A DNA stretch of 64,000 nucleotides from Hydrogenophilales bacterium (lineage in GTDB: Bacteria; Pseudomonadota; Gammaproteobacteria; Burkholderiales; Thiobacillaceae). Numbering within the stretch: position 1 is the first letter of the stretch; each line of letters begins with the position of its first letter. The DNA is taken from assembly GCA_016719465.1 (NCBI GenBank), contig JADJYY010000005.1, forward strand, positions 134,706 to 198,705, read 5' to 3'. Below, one piece after another: positions 57,824 through 64,000 of this stretch. The notes below the pieces were generated by a model. It did no database searches. It saw nothing but the letters and a program-made list of their open reading frames with translations, and was not told where the DNA came from. A program made the position numbers and the translations under genes.

Positions 57824-59185
57824 TCAGCACCCCCCGGCCTCCCCGGGGACGAAGCTCACGACACGGGTATTGCCGAGGATGTCGTTGGCGGCGACCCCGA
57901 TCTCGGCGATGTCGCTCAAAGGCAGGGTGTCGCCGTGGAAGGCGTAATACCAGGTTCCCGGGGCGACAGCGAAGTCGAGGTTGTCATGCAGATAGCGGTT
58001 GGCCTTGGTCTTGATCGCCAGGAACGGTTGCGGTCCGAACACCTCGCCTTGTTCCGCCTTGATCTCGATGAAGGGAACATCCTCACCGGGTTTTTCCGGA
58101 TGGAAGCGAATCGAAAGCCGCAAGGGTCGTTGCGCCTTCCGATCCTGAGCGAGCTGGGTACGAAACGCCTCCACCGTGCCGCTGTATTTGAAGGCGACCG
58201 AGGGATGGCGTTGTTTGCTGAGCTTGAGCATCTCCAGGGCGCTCTCGACCTCGGGGCCGAGATCCCGCCAGTCGTGACTGCACAAGCCCACCACGGTGTC
58301 TTGTCCCGCCTCGGCCCGGGCGAAGGCCTTGTCCATCTCTACCTGGGTCATGCCGCCGATGCGGCTGCGCAGGTTCAGCGCCCGTCCGATCAGGCGCCGG
58401 CAATGGCCCGGCACCTGATAATCGTCATGGCTGGGGTGGTACACCGACCAATCGCTGGGCGCCTTGCGCCAGTTGCCGGAACGGCCATTGCGGAAGTCGA
58501 TGGAGTTGTCGATGTCGCGGGTGTCCTCCGTGGCCATGTTGGAGATGTCATAGGGGATGAACTGTTCCAGGAACCAGTGGCTGTCGGGTCGTTCCGCCTG
58601 AAATCCGGCGCGATAACTGGCCGGGAAGAACTTGCGCTCGATCACCCGTCGGCAGAGGCTCTGGTAAAGCTCGTCGCTGCGCAGATAGTGAGTGGCGCAA
58701 CGATGGGCCTCCCGATAGGTGGACATGGGGTGGAAGTGAAACTCCAGGGTGTCACGGGACCAGGGCTGGCCGCGGATGAGTTCGGCGTAGTAGTCGTGGA
58801 TGTTGAGAAAGCCCATGTCCCGCTTGCGCGGATTGGTCTCATAGCCCACATGGTCCATGCAGAACCAGTTGAAGACCCAGCCCTGTCCATCACTGTCGGG
58901 ATACTGGTTGCGGAACGCCGGGCTGCATACACGACCCAGCATCTCCTCGATCTGGTCCCAGGAGCCCAGCGTGTTGGCCTTGTGGCTCTTGAGCACTTCC
59001 TTGATGCGCTGAGTCTTTTCACCCAGGTCGATCTCTCCGCGCCCGAGACGCTCCAGATTGGCTCTGGAGGGTTCGATCCGCTCCAGGCCGAACAACTCGG
59101 TCAGACGTTCGAATTTCGCCTCGATGGATTCATACAGGGGACCTTCGGTATCGATGGCGTGAACGATATGGACGGTGCCGCTCAT
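57824..59185 (-). CDS. Uncharacterised protein, polysaccharide-deacetylase-like
   Basis: This is a 453-residue soluble protein without a signal peptide. The N-terminus HIVHAIDTEGPLYESI has the DTEGP-like start seen in NodB-type barrels. EFHFHPMSTYREAHRCATHY could supply the His pair. The middle part has WHRY-like WSVYHPSHDDYQVPGHCRRL. No family is recognised with confidence. Its C-terminal ~100 residues (KANRYLHDNLDFAVAPGTWY) look beta-rich. It sits between the glycosyltransferase and a sulfotransferase, so a glycan-modifying role is plausible. Confidence 0.5.
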   Translation of the reverse strand: MSGTVHIVHAIDTEGPLYESIEAKFERLTELFGLERIEPSRANLERLGRGEIDLGEKTQRIKEVLKSHKANTLGSWDQIEEMLGRVCSPAFRNQYPDSDGQGWVFNWFCMDHVGYETNPRKRDMGFLNIHDYYAELIRGQPWSRDTLEFHFHPMSTYREAHRCATHYLRSDELYQSLCRRVIERKFFPASYRAGFQAERPDSHWFLEQFIPYDISNMATEDTRDIDNSIDFRNGRSGNWRKAPSDWSVYHPSHDDYQVPGHCRRLIGRALNLRSRIGGMTQVEMDKAFARAEAGQDTVVGLCSHDWRDLGPEVESALEMLKLSKQRHPSVAFKYSGTVEAFRTQLAQDRKAQRPLRLSIRFHPEKPGEDVPFIEIKAEQGEVFGPQPFLAIKTKANRYLHDNLDFAVAPGTWYYAFHGDTLPLSDIAEIGVAANDILGNTRVVSFVPGEAGGC

Positions 59186-59200
59186 TGGGGATTCAGCTTT

Positions 59201-60232
59201 CTAGTCGTTGGCATAACGCTCGGGAAACACGATGCGCATCTCATGGGTGTAGGGGTCGGTGCGATAGCCCTGGGCGCCCCGGCCATGGCTCAGCCAGCCA
59301 ATGAAACGTTCACGCAGGAGGGGATCGCCGATGAAGCCATACACCTCCGACCATTCCTCGGGGGACGGAAAATAGTTGGCGGATTGATAGCCCAGGCGCT
59401 CGAAGTAGGGCTGGGTCACCATCTCGATGAAGATCACCTCCGCGCGACTCAACTGTTGCGGCCAGCGTGGCGCGGCATCGGGGAGTTGCCGATAGGGCTT
59501 GTCATAGGAGGTGTTCGAGGCCCAGTCCTCGCCTTCACTGTGAAGCTGGCGGGCATCGATCATGCTGGCCTGGTAGTCCAGATCCAGGAAGCGGCAGATG
59601 GCCCGGGCCGCCTTTTCCGGGGCTTGCGCCACCTCCTCGGCCTTCACGATCATGATGCGGTCCGAGTATTGGTTGGACAGCCGGTCCAGGGTTTCGTGGG
59701 CGCCGCGGAAATTGAAGGCGGCATCCAGATAGGTAAACCCCGGCTCGAAGGTCATGTTCTTGTAGGAGGCCGCCACGTCGCGGGGATCGCGAAAGATATG
59801 GATGACCCGCCCCTGGGGGAACATGTCGAGAAAATGGGGAATGTCTTCCCACTGGACCGCCAGCTTTTCCACCCAGCGCTGGGAGTCGTCGCCGACGTCG
59901 GTCAGCATGTCCTTCATGATCACATCGTAAAGACGGGCGTAGGTGACGTCGCCACGGGATTCCGCCCGGGCAAGGATGGCCTCCTCGTCGATGGAGAGGC
60001 CCCAGCGGACCTTCACGCGCTTGTGGGTTTCCGCCACCAGGCGGCGGCGATTTTCCGGCTCGCGCACATCGCCGTAGCGCCCCAGACAGAAACGCAGGAA
60101 CTTGACCGTCGACGAGGAAGCCTTCAGCTTGGGGTGGGCGCCCAGCAGCGCGGTCAGGAAGGTCGTGCCGGAGCGATAGACGCCGGACACCATGATCGGC
60201 CTCGAATCCGATACCACGCCGAAGTCATTCAT
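59201..60232 (-). CDS. Sulfotransferase family protein, copy 2
   Basis: This 343-residue protein has the phosphosulfate loop VSGVYRSGTTFLTALLG (about residues 15-31) and the 3'-phosphate motif IHIFRDPRDVAASYKNM (about 143-159). That is a clear PAPS-dependent fold. It is larger than the sulfotransferase at 42,854 and not a recent copy of it. It overlaps the methyltransferase gene by 8 bp. It would sulfate a sugar of the same glycan. Confidence 0.84.
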   Translation of the reverse strand: MNDFGVVSDSRPIMVSGVYRSGTTFLTALLGAHPKLKASSSTVKFLRFCLGRYGDVREPENRRRLVAETHKRVKVRWGLSIDEEAILARAESRGDVTYARLYDVIMKDMLTDVGDDSQRWVEKLAVQWEDIPHFLDMFPQGRVIHIFRDPRDVAASYKNMTFEPGFTYLDAAFNFRGAHETLDRLSNQYSDRIMIVKAEEVAQAPEKAARAICRFLDLDYQASMIDARQLHSEGEDWASNTSYDKPYRQLPDAAPRWPQQLSRAEVIFIEMVTQPYFERLGYQSANYFPSPEEWSEVYGFIGDPLLRERFIGWLSHGRGAQGYRTDPYTHEMRIVFPERYAND

Positions 60233-61013
60233 GGGCGCCGCTCAACTCGCGAAAGGTTTTCGAATAGGCGTCGCTGAACTCGGGCAGTACGGCGTGGCGA
60301 TCGCCCCGGGTGATGACCAGCAGATATTCGTAGAAGCGTTCCCCGGTGTTGTCCACGTGGTTGAAGGCGGCGAAATCGCCCCGGCGCGGAAAACAGTAGA
60401 TGGCGTCCACACGGTGCCCCTGTTGTCGCAGCAGATCGATCAGGCGCCGGGTATCGGTAAAGAAGTTGGGGTGGTTCTTGCCGCGCGCGCCGATCTCCGC
60501 CAGATAGGCTTCCTGGTCGTCGGCGAAATAGAGATCGTTCTTGCCGGTGAAGTAAATCCGCGCCCCGGGTCGCGTCACCCGCAGGAACTCGGTCACGGCC
60601 TGATGCTGGTAGGTCGCGTCCAGGGTCGCCAGGCAGGCCAGGTTGTCGAAGCTCGAGTCGGGAAACGGCAGGTGCTCGGCCGGGGTTTCGACGATATCGA
60701 TCACGCCGTCCTGTCCCGCCCAATCCTTCCTGGCCGCGTCCACCATCGCCCGCGAGATGTCGCAGCCAGTCACCTTCAGCCCGTACGAGAGATAGAGGGG
60801 GAACATCCGGCCCCAGGCGCATCCCACTTCCAGCAGGCTGCCCGGATTGAATCCATGTCTGGCGAAGACGCGTTGATAGACGCTGTCGTCCTCCGTATTG
60901 CTGTCCCCGGCGACGACCTGGCTCTTGCCCTGGCCCGCCTCGTCCACCCGCGCCTTCCAGTACTCCAGGTATTTGTCGTTCCAATAATCTTTTCTGGGAT
61001 CGATGTCGCTCAT
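60225..61013 (-). CDS. Class I SAM-dependent methyltransferase, copy 2
   Basis: This 262-residue protein has motif I LLEVGCAWGRMFPLYLS, acidic CDISRAMVDAARKD and the catalytic-side FDNLACLATLDATYQH. The sequence YWKARVDEAG near the N-terminus is like methyltransferases found with O-antigen genes. It would methylate a sugar, perhaps the N-acyl group of the nonulosonic acid. It is separated by 1 bp from the amidotransferase stop. Confidence 0.78.
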   Translation of the reverse strand: MSDIDPRKDYWNDKYLEYWKARVDEAGQGKSQVVAGDSNTEDDSVYQRVFARHGFNPGSLLEVGCAWGRMFPLYLSYGLKVTGCDISRAMVDAARKDWAGQDGVIDIVETPAEHLPFPDSSFDNLACLATLDATYQHQAVTEFLRVTRPGARIYFTGKNDLYFADDQEAYLAEIGARGKNHPNFFTDTRRLIDLLRQQGHRVDAIYCFPRRGDFAAFNHVDNTGERFYEYLLVITRGDRHAVLPEFSDAYSKTFRELSGAHE

Positions 61014-61014
61014 G

Positions 61015-62244
61015 TCACGGCCTGCCGTTCTGTGTGGTTTCCCAAATCGGGTATCGCAGCTGCCATTCCTCGCCGACCATCCGCCAGAGGTGGGGCGTCC
61101 TGGCTTCCTCGATGACCTGATGGAATTGCTCCGCGGTGATGTCCATGTATCTGAGGCAGTCGTCCAGGTATTGCCGCGGATACTCGCCGTCGTAGCGCCG
61201 GATCAGGGCGATGCCCTCATCCCGGGTGATGTCGCCGTTGCGGATTTCCTGGGCGGAGTCGTAGGTGGCGCGGCCCAGGCCGAACTTGACGTGGGCGGTG
61301 TAGTAATGCAGCCAGTCGATCTTGTCATCGAGGGAGCTGTACTTGCTGTAGCTGCCCTCGGTGCGGTGCCAGTTGGGCATGAAGCCGGTGTTCTCCACCG
61401 AGAAGTAATAGGTCTCCTGGGGATGCCAGCGCAGGTAATAACCAAGGTAGTGGACTTCGGTCCCCACCTGCTGCAGCTTGTTGGGGTCGATGGGCAGATA
61501 GGCTTCCAGGTCCGCCGTGGTGAATTGGTAGCGCTCCATGAGTTCGCGCGCGTTGACTCCGCCCAGATAGAGTTCGTCCAGGCGCGCCTCGGCGCTGTAA
61601 TACTTGGGGTCACGCGTCGGTTTTTCGTTGTCGGCGATGGCATTGCCGTATTCCGCCTCGTTCTCGCCGAAAATCACCAAAGGGATGTCGAGCAGGGCTG
61701 ACATCTTGGGCGCCAGGTTCTTCTGCCCCAGGATGAACGGCTGGAAGGGGTGGCACAGGTTCAGAAAGGCCTGCTGCGTCAGAATCCGGTGCACCCTGCG
61801 ATTCTGGTTGTAGGTGTAATTGGCGAAGCCCGATTCCAGCCAGCGGTCGAAATTGAAGCGCCCGATGCCGGTGTAGATGGCCGGCGGCCAGGTCACCAGG
61901 ATGGGGTTCATGCCGTATTTGTATTTGAGCAGATGGGCGGCCATGACGCTGTCCTTGCCGCCGCTGCCGGGGACGACCACGTCGTAGCGCCCGTCATGGC
62001 GCCGGAAGCGATCACAGAGGTCGCGGAATTGCTTCTCGCGTTCGACCCAGTCGATGAGCTTCTTCTTCTCGGCGAAATTGCAGGCATCACAGACGCCATG
62101 CTCGTCGAACGACAGGGGCCGTTTCTTCTCGCCCTTGACGTTCTTGAACTCCACCGACGACGAGGGGCGCTGGTTGCTCATGGTGCATTTCTTGCAGAAC
62201 TTGACCTCCAGCGGGAGGCCGTACTTGCCGAATTCTTCGCTCAT
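61015..62244 (-). CDS. N-acetyl sugar amidotransferase (PseA/WbpG type)
   Basis: This 409-residue enzyme turns an N-acetyl into an acetamidino group with ammonia and ATP. It has a Cys-rich start (VKFCKKCTMSNQRP, VCDACNF) and a PP-loop motif PGSGGKDSVMAAHLL near residue 90. It then has VTWPPAIYTGIGRFNFDRW and IFGENEAEYGN. The glutaminase and cyclase-like partners are the HisH and HisF genes directly upstream. The ATG at 62244 is preferred to a TTG at 62262. Related enzymes act on pseudaminic, legionaminic or mannuronic acid precursors. Confidence 0.86.
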   Translation of the reverse strand: MSEEFGKYGLPLEVKFCKKCTMSNQRPSSSVEFKNVKGEKKRPLSFDEHGVCDACNFAEKKKLIDWVEREKQFRDLCDRFRRHDGRYDVVVPGSGGKDSVMAAHLLKYKYGMNPILVTWPPAIYTGIGRFNFDRWLESGFANYTYNQNRRVHRILTQQAFLNLCHPFQPFILGQKNLAPKMSALLDIPLVIFGENEAEYGNAIADNEKPTRDPKYYSAEARLDELYLGGVNARELMERYQFTTADLEAYLPIDPNKLQQVGTEVHYLGYYLRWHPQETYYFSVENTGFMPNWHRTEGSYSKYSSLDDKIDWLHYYTAHVKFGLGRATYDSAQEIRNGDITRDEGIALIRRYDGEYPRQYLDDCLRYMDITAEQFHQVIEEARTPHLWRMVGEEWQLRYPIWETTQNGRP

Positions 62245-62251
62245 GCTCGTC

Positions 62252-62860
62252 TCACAGCTCAATGAAGTTCTTCAGGAGTCTGATGCCGTGCTCGCGGCTC
62301 TTCTCGGGGTGGAACTGGACACCGAACAGGTTGCCGCGCGCCACCGCCGACACGAACCTGTGCTGGCCGTAGGTCGAGAGGCCGCAGACATCGGTGTAGT
62401 TCACGAACTCGTAGGAGTGCATGAAGTAGAACTCCGCCTCCTCTCCGAGTCCACGGAACAGAGGCGAGTCACCGATCACTTGTACCCGGTTGAAACCGAT
62501 GTGGGGCACCGCCGCCTTGCACTGCATGCGTCGCACCTCGCCATCGATGAGGTCGAATCCCGGCGTCTCGCCATACTCGTGGCCGACGCTGGCCAGCATC
62601 TGCATGCCCAGGCAGATGCCCAGGGTGGGTTTCGATCTGGCGGCGTCGCGGATCGGCGCCTCAAGTCCCTTGCGCCGGATCTCGTCCATGGCCTCGTGGA
62701 AGGCGCCCACGCCGGGCAGCACGTATTTGTCGACACCGGCGAAACCGCCCGCGTCCCTGATGATCACCACTTCGCCGCCGGCGGCGCTCAGCGCCCGACG
62801 GATGCTCTCGATATTGCCCATCGACCCGTAATCGATCAGACCAATCCTGCGCGCCATCAT
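62252..62860 (-). CDS. hisH: HisH-type glutaminase subunit for sugar amidination
   Basis: This 202-residue class I glutamine amidotransferase has the nucleophile Cys in LGICLGMQMLA (about residue 85) and the His-Pro-Glu triad part in FHPEKSREHG. It would feed ammonia to the HisF-like cyclase and so to the amidotransferase, as in WbpH/HisH2. Its ATG overlaps the hisF stop (ATGA). No other histidine-pathway genes are nearby, so a dedicated glycan paralogue is more likely than the histidine enzyme. Confidence 0.88.
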   Translation of the reverse strand: MMARRIGLIDYGSMGNIESIRRALSAAGGEVVIIRDAGGFAGVDKYVLPGVGAFHEAMDEIRRKGLEAPIRDAARSKPTLGICLGMQMLASVGHEYGETPGFDLIDGEVRRMQCKAAVPHIGFNRVQVIGDSPLFRGLGEEAEFYFMHSYEFVNYTDVCGLSTYGQHRFVSAVARGNLFGVQFHPEKSREHGIRLLKNFIEL

Positions 62861-63603
62861 TTGCTCCGTAGTTCCAGGTCGTTGAGTTTTTGCTTCACGG
62901 CCGCGATGTCGTACTTGTCATAGTGCAGCAGGCTGGCCAGGGCGATGGCGTCCGGGCGCGCCTCGCGGGCCAGCGCGACGACATGGTCCAGGTTGCCGGC
63001 GCCGCTGGCGGCCACCACGGGGATGGACACCGCGTTTTTCACCTGCCGGATCAACTCGACATCGAAGCCGTCCTGCCTGCCGTCGTGGTCCACCGACTGG
63101 ATCAGCAGTTCGCCCGCCCCGCGCTGTTCGGCTTCGCGCACCCAGTCGAGCACGTTCTTGCCGCTGCGCTCGCGCCCGCAGTCCGAGTAGCACTCCCACC
63201 AGCCGTCCCAGCGCTTGGCCTCGACGTTGATCACCACCGACTGGGCGCCGAACGTGCGGGCCGCCTTATCGATGAGTCCGGGATCGTCTTGCAGGGCATG
63301 GGTGTTGATCACCACCTTGTCGGCGCCGCTGTGGAACAGCCTGGACATGTCCTCGATGCTGCGCACGCCGCCACCGACCGCGAACGGGACGAATATCTCC
63401 CGCGCCGTCGCCTCGATGCCGTCGAACAGGATTTCCCGCCGGTAAAGGGAGGCGACGATGTCGATGTAGAAGATCTCGTCCGCCCCCTGGGCATAGTATT
63501 TGCGCGCCAGATCGGCGGGCATTCCCATCTTGCGGAGCCCCTCGAAGTGGACCGGTTTCACCACATGGGGGGGTTTTACGTCCAGCTTGGCAATCAATCT
63601 CAT
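62857..63603 (-). CDS. hisF: HisF-type cyclase subunit for sugar amidination
   Basis: This 248-residue TIM-barrel protein begins MRLIAKLDVKPPHVVKPVHF, with the Asp of HisF strand 1. The second-half Asp appears in QSVDHDGRQDGFDVELIR. GGGVRSIEDMSRLF is the phosphate-binding loop. The active-site surroundings differ from true HisF (KPVHFEG instead of KGVxF), as in amidinating paralogues. It forms a translationally coupled pair with hisH. The ammonia tunnel would deliver to the amidotransferase. Confidence 0.88.
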   Translation of the reverse strand: MRLIAKLDVKPPHVVKPVHFEGLRKMGMPADLARKYYAQGADEIFYIDIVASLYRREILFDGIEATAREIFVPFAVGGGVRSIEDMSRLFHSGADKVVINTHALQDDPGLIDKAARTFGAQSVVINVEAKRWDGWWECYSDCGRERSGKNVLDWVREAEQRGAGELLIQSVDHDGRQDGFDVELIRQVKNAVSIPVVAASGAGNLDHVVALAREARPDAIALASLLHYDKYDIAAVKQKLNDLELRSK

Positions 63604-63644
63604 GGTCAATCTTTCAAATCCTGTGCGTTCAAGGTGCCCCGTAT

Positions 63645-64000
63645 TTATACCAGTGCCGGCATCAATCCAAGCTCCGCGTAGCCGGGCGCGGTGTGGCTGT
63701 CGCGATCCAGGAAGGTGCGCGCCCACAACTCCACCGCGATCAGCGCGCGAATCTCGCGGGTATGGTTGGCGTGGCCACTCTGGTGTTCGTCGAGCATGCG
63801 ACGCACCACCTCGGGGCGGAACAGGCCGCGCTCGACGGTGCGCGCATCCAGCAGCACGGCCTCGGTGAACGGGGCCAGGGTATCGCGGAACCATTCTCCC
63901 ACCGGCACGGTGAACATCTGTTTCCTGCGATAGGCGAGGTCATCGCCGATCAGTCCGCGCACCGCCTTCTTGTAGAGATATTTGGTCTCGCCGTCCCGCA
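63645..64000 (-). CDS. Asparagine-synthetase-like protein, C-terminal part only
   Basis: The gene enters from the right edge, so only the last ~118 residues are seen. The sequence RDGETKYLYKKAVRGLIGDDLAYRRKQMF, VPVGEWFRDTLAP and MLDEHQSGHANHTREIRALIAVELWARTF is the C-terminal end of the AsnB-type synthetase domain. In polysaccharide clusters AsnB-like proteins make amide derivatives of sugar acids. The N-terminal glutaminase domain lies outside the window. It ends 41 bp before hisF and likely leads the transcript. Confidence 0.75.
   Translation of the reverse strand, partial: RDGETKYLYKKAVRGLIGDDLAYRRKQMFTVPVGEWFRDTLAPFTEAVLLDARTVERGLFRPEVVRRMLDEHQSGHANHTREIRALIAVELWARTFLDRDSHTAPGYAELGLMPALV

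Noticed and set aside
57782..60277. An 831-codon plus-strand frame opposite the deacetylase-like and sulfotransferase genes
   Set aside because: It spans two oppositely oriented genes that carry identifiable motifs and has itself no recognisable domain. It is a chance open frame in a high-GC genome.
62252..63603. hisH and hisF as part of the histidine biosynthesis operon
   Set aside because: No other his genes are near, the HisF active-site surroundings differ, and both are coupled to a sugar amidotransferase, so a glycan role fits better.

Overview
The window looks like chromosomal DNA of a high-GC betaproteobacterium (Rhodocyclales or a close relative). This is inferred from the protein content (NtrBC, a yajR-type MFS gene next to ssb, the fmdB-DUF502-aspS string, the AspRS type) and the GC-rich codon use; no rRNA, tRNA or CRISPR array was seen. 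Nearly all the sequence is coding.

Bases 1-31,000 are mostly housekeeping. They hold the end of an aldo/keto reductase, an MNT-HEPN toxin-antitoxin pair, uvrA, a truncated-haemoglobin remnant, a YheT hydrolase, yajR, ssb, a FadL-like porin with an acyl-activating enzyme, fmdB-DUF502-aspS, a parDE pair amid dispersed repeats, an AEC carrier, cysC, a D-2-hydroxyacid dehydrogenase, a cytochrome c, ntrBC, a frame-disrupted nifJ followed by a dihydroorotate-dehydrogenase-like gene, mgtE, a WaaP/InaA-type kinase and msbA.

Bases 29,534-35,856 form one tight minus-strand operon of seven genes: a thermostable-haemolysin-family (GNAT-like) protein, an AMP-forming ligase with an atypical C-terminal core, a haem-oxygenase-like diiron protein, an SDR, a small exported helical-repeat protein, and a QseB/QseC-like two-component system. 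A 13-bp poly-C tract (poly-G on the coding strand) lies inside the translated start of the response regulator. A direct repeat resembling the QseB/PmrA box lies 44 bp upstream of the first gene. My reading is a self-regulated, possibly phase-variable pathway that makes or modifies a fatty-acyl product. I consider it the best candidate for an undescribed system here.

Bases 36,143-64,000 are a surface-polysaccharide region. After a methyltransferase and a decayed IS1595-family element come the heptose genes hldD, gmhA and hldE, then a carbamoyltransferase, a sulfotransferase, an acyltransferase and a multi-spanning membrane protein. A long convergent minus-strand cluster follows. It encodes a nonulosonic acid route resembling legionaminic acid synthesis (4,6-dehydratase, CBS-fused aminotransferase, NeuD-like acetyltransferase, NeuC/LegG, NeuB/LegI with a one-base frameshift, NeuA/LegF, PtmF-like and PtmA-like enzymes). 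It also encodes two membrane acyltransferases, a glycosyltransferase, a deacetylase-like protein, a second sulfotransferase, a methyltransferase and an acetamidino module (PseA/WbpG-type amidotransferase with HisH and HisF paralogues). An asparagine-synthetase C-terminus runs off the right edge. Together these predict a heavily decorated glycan carrying amidinated nonulosonic acid, sulfate and carbamoyl groups; cysC could supply the PAPS donor.
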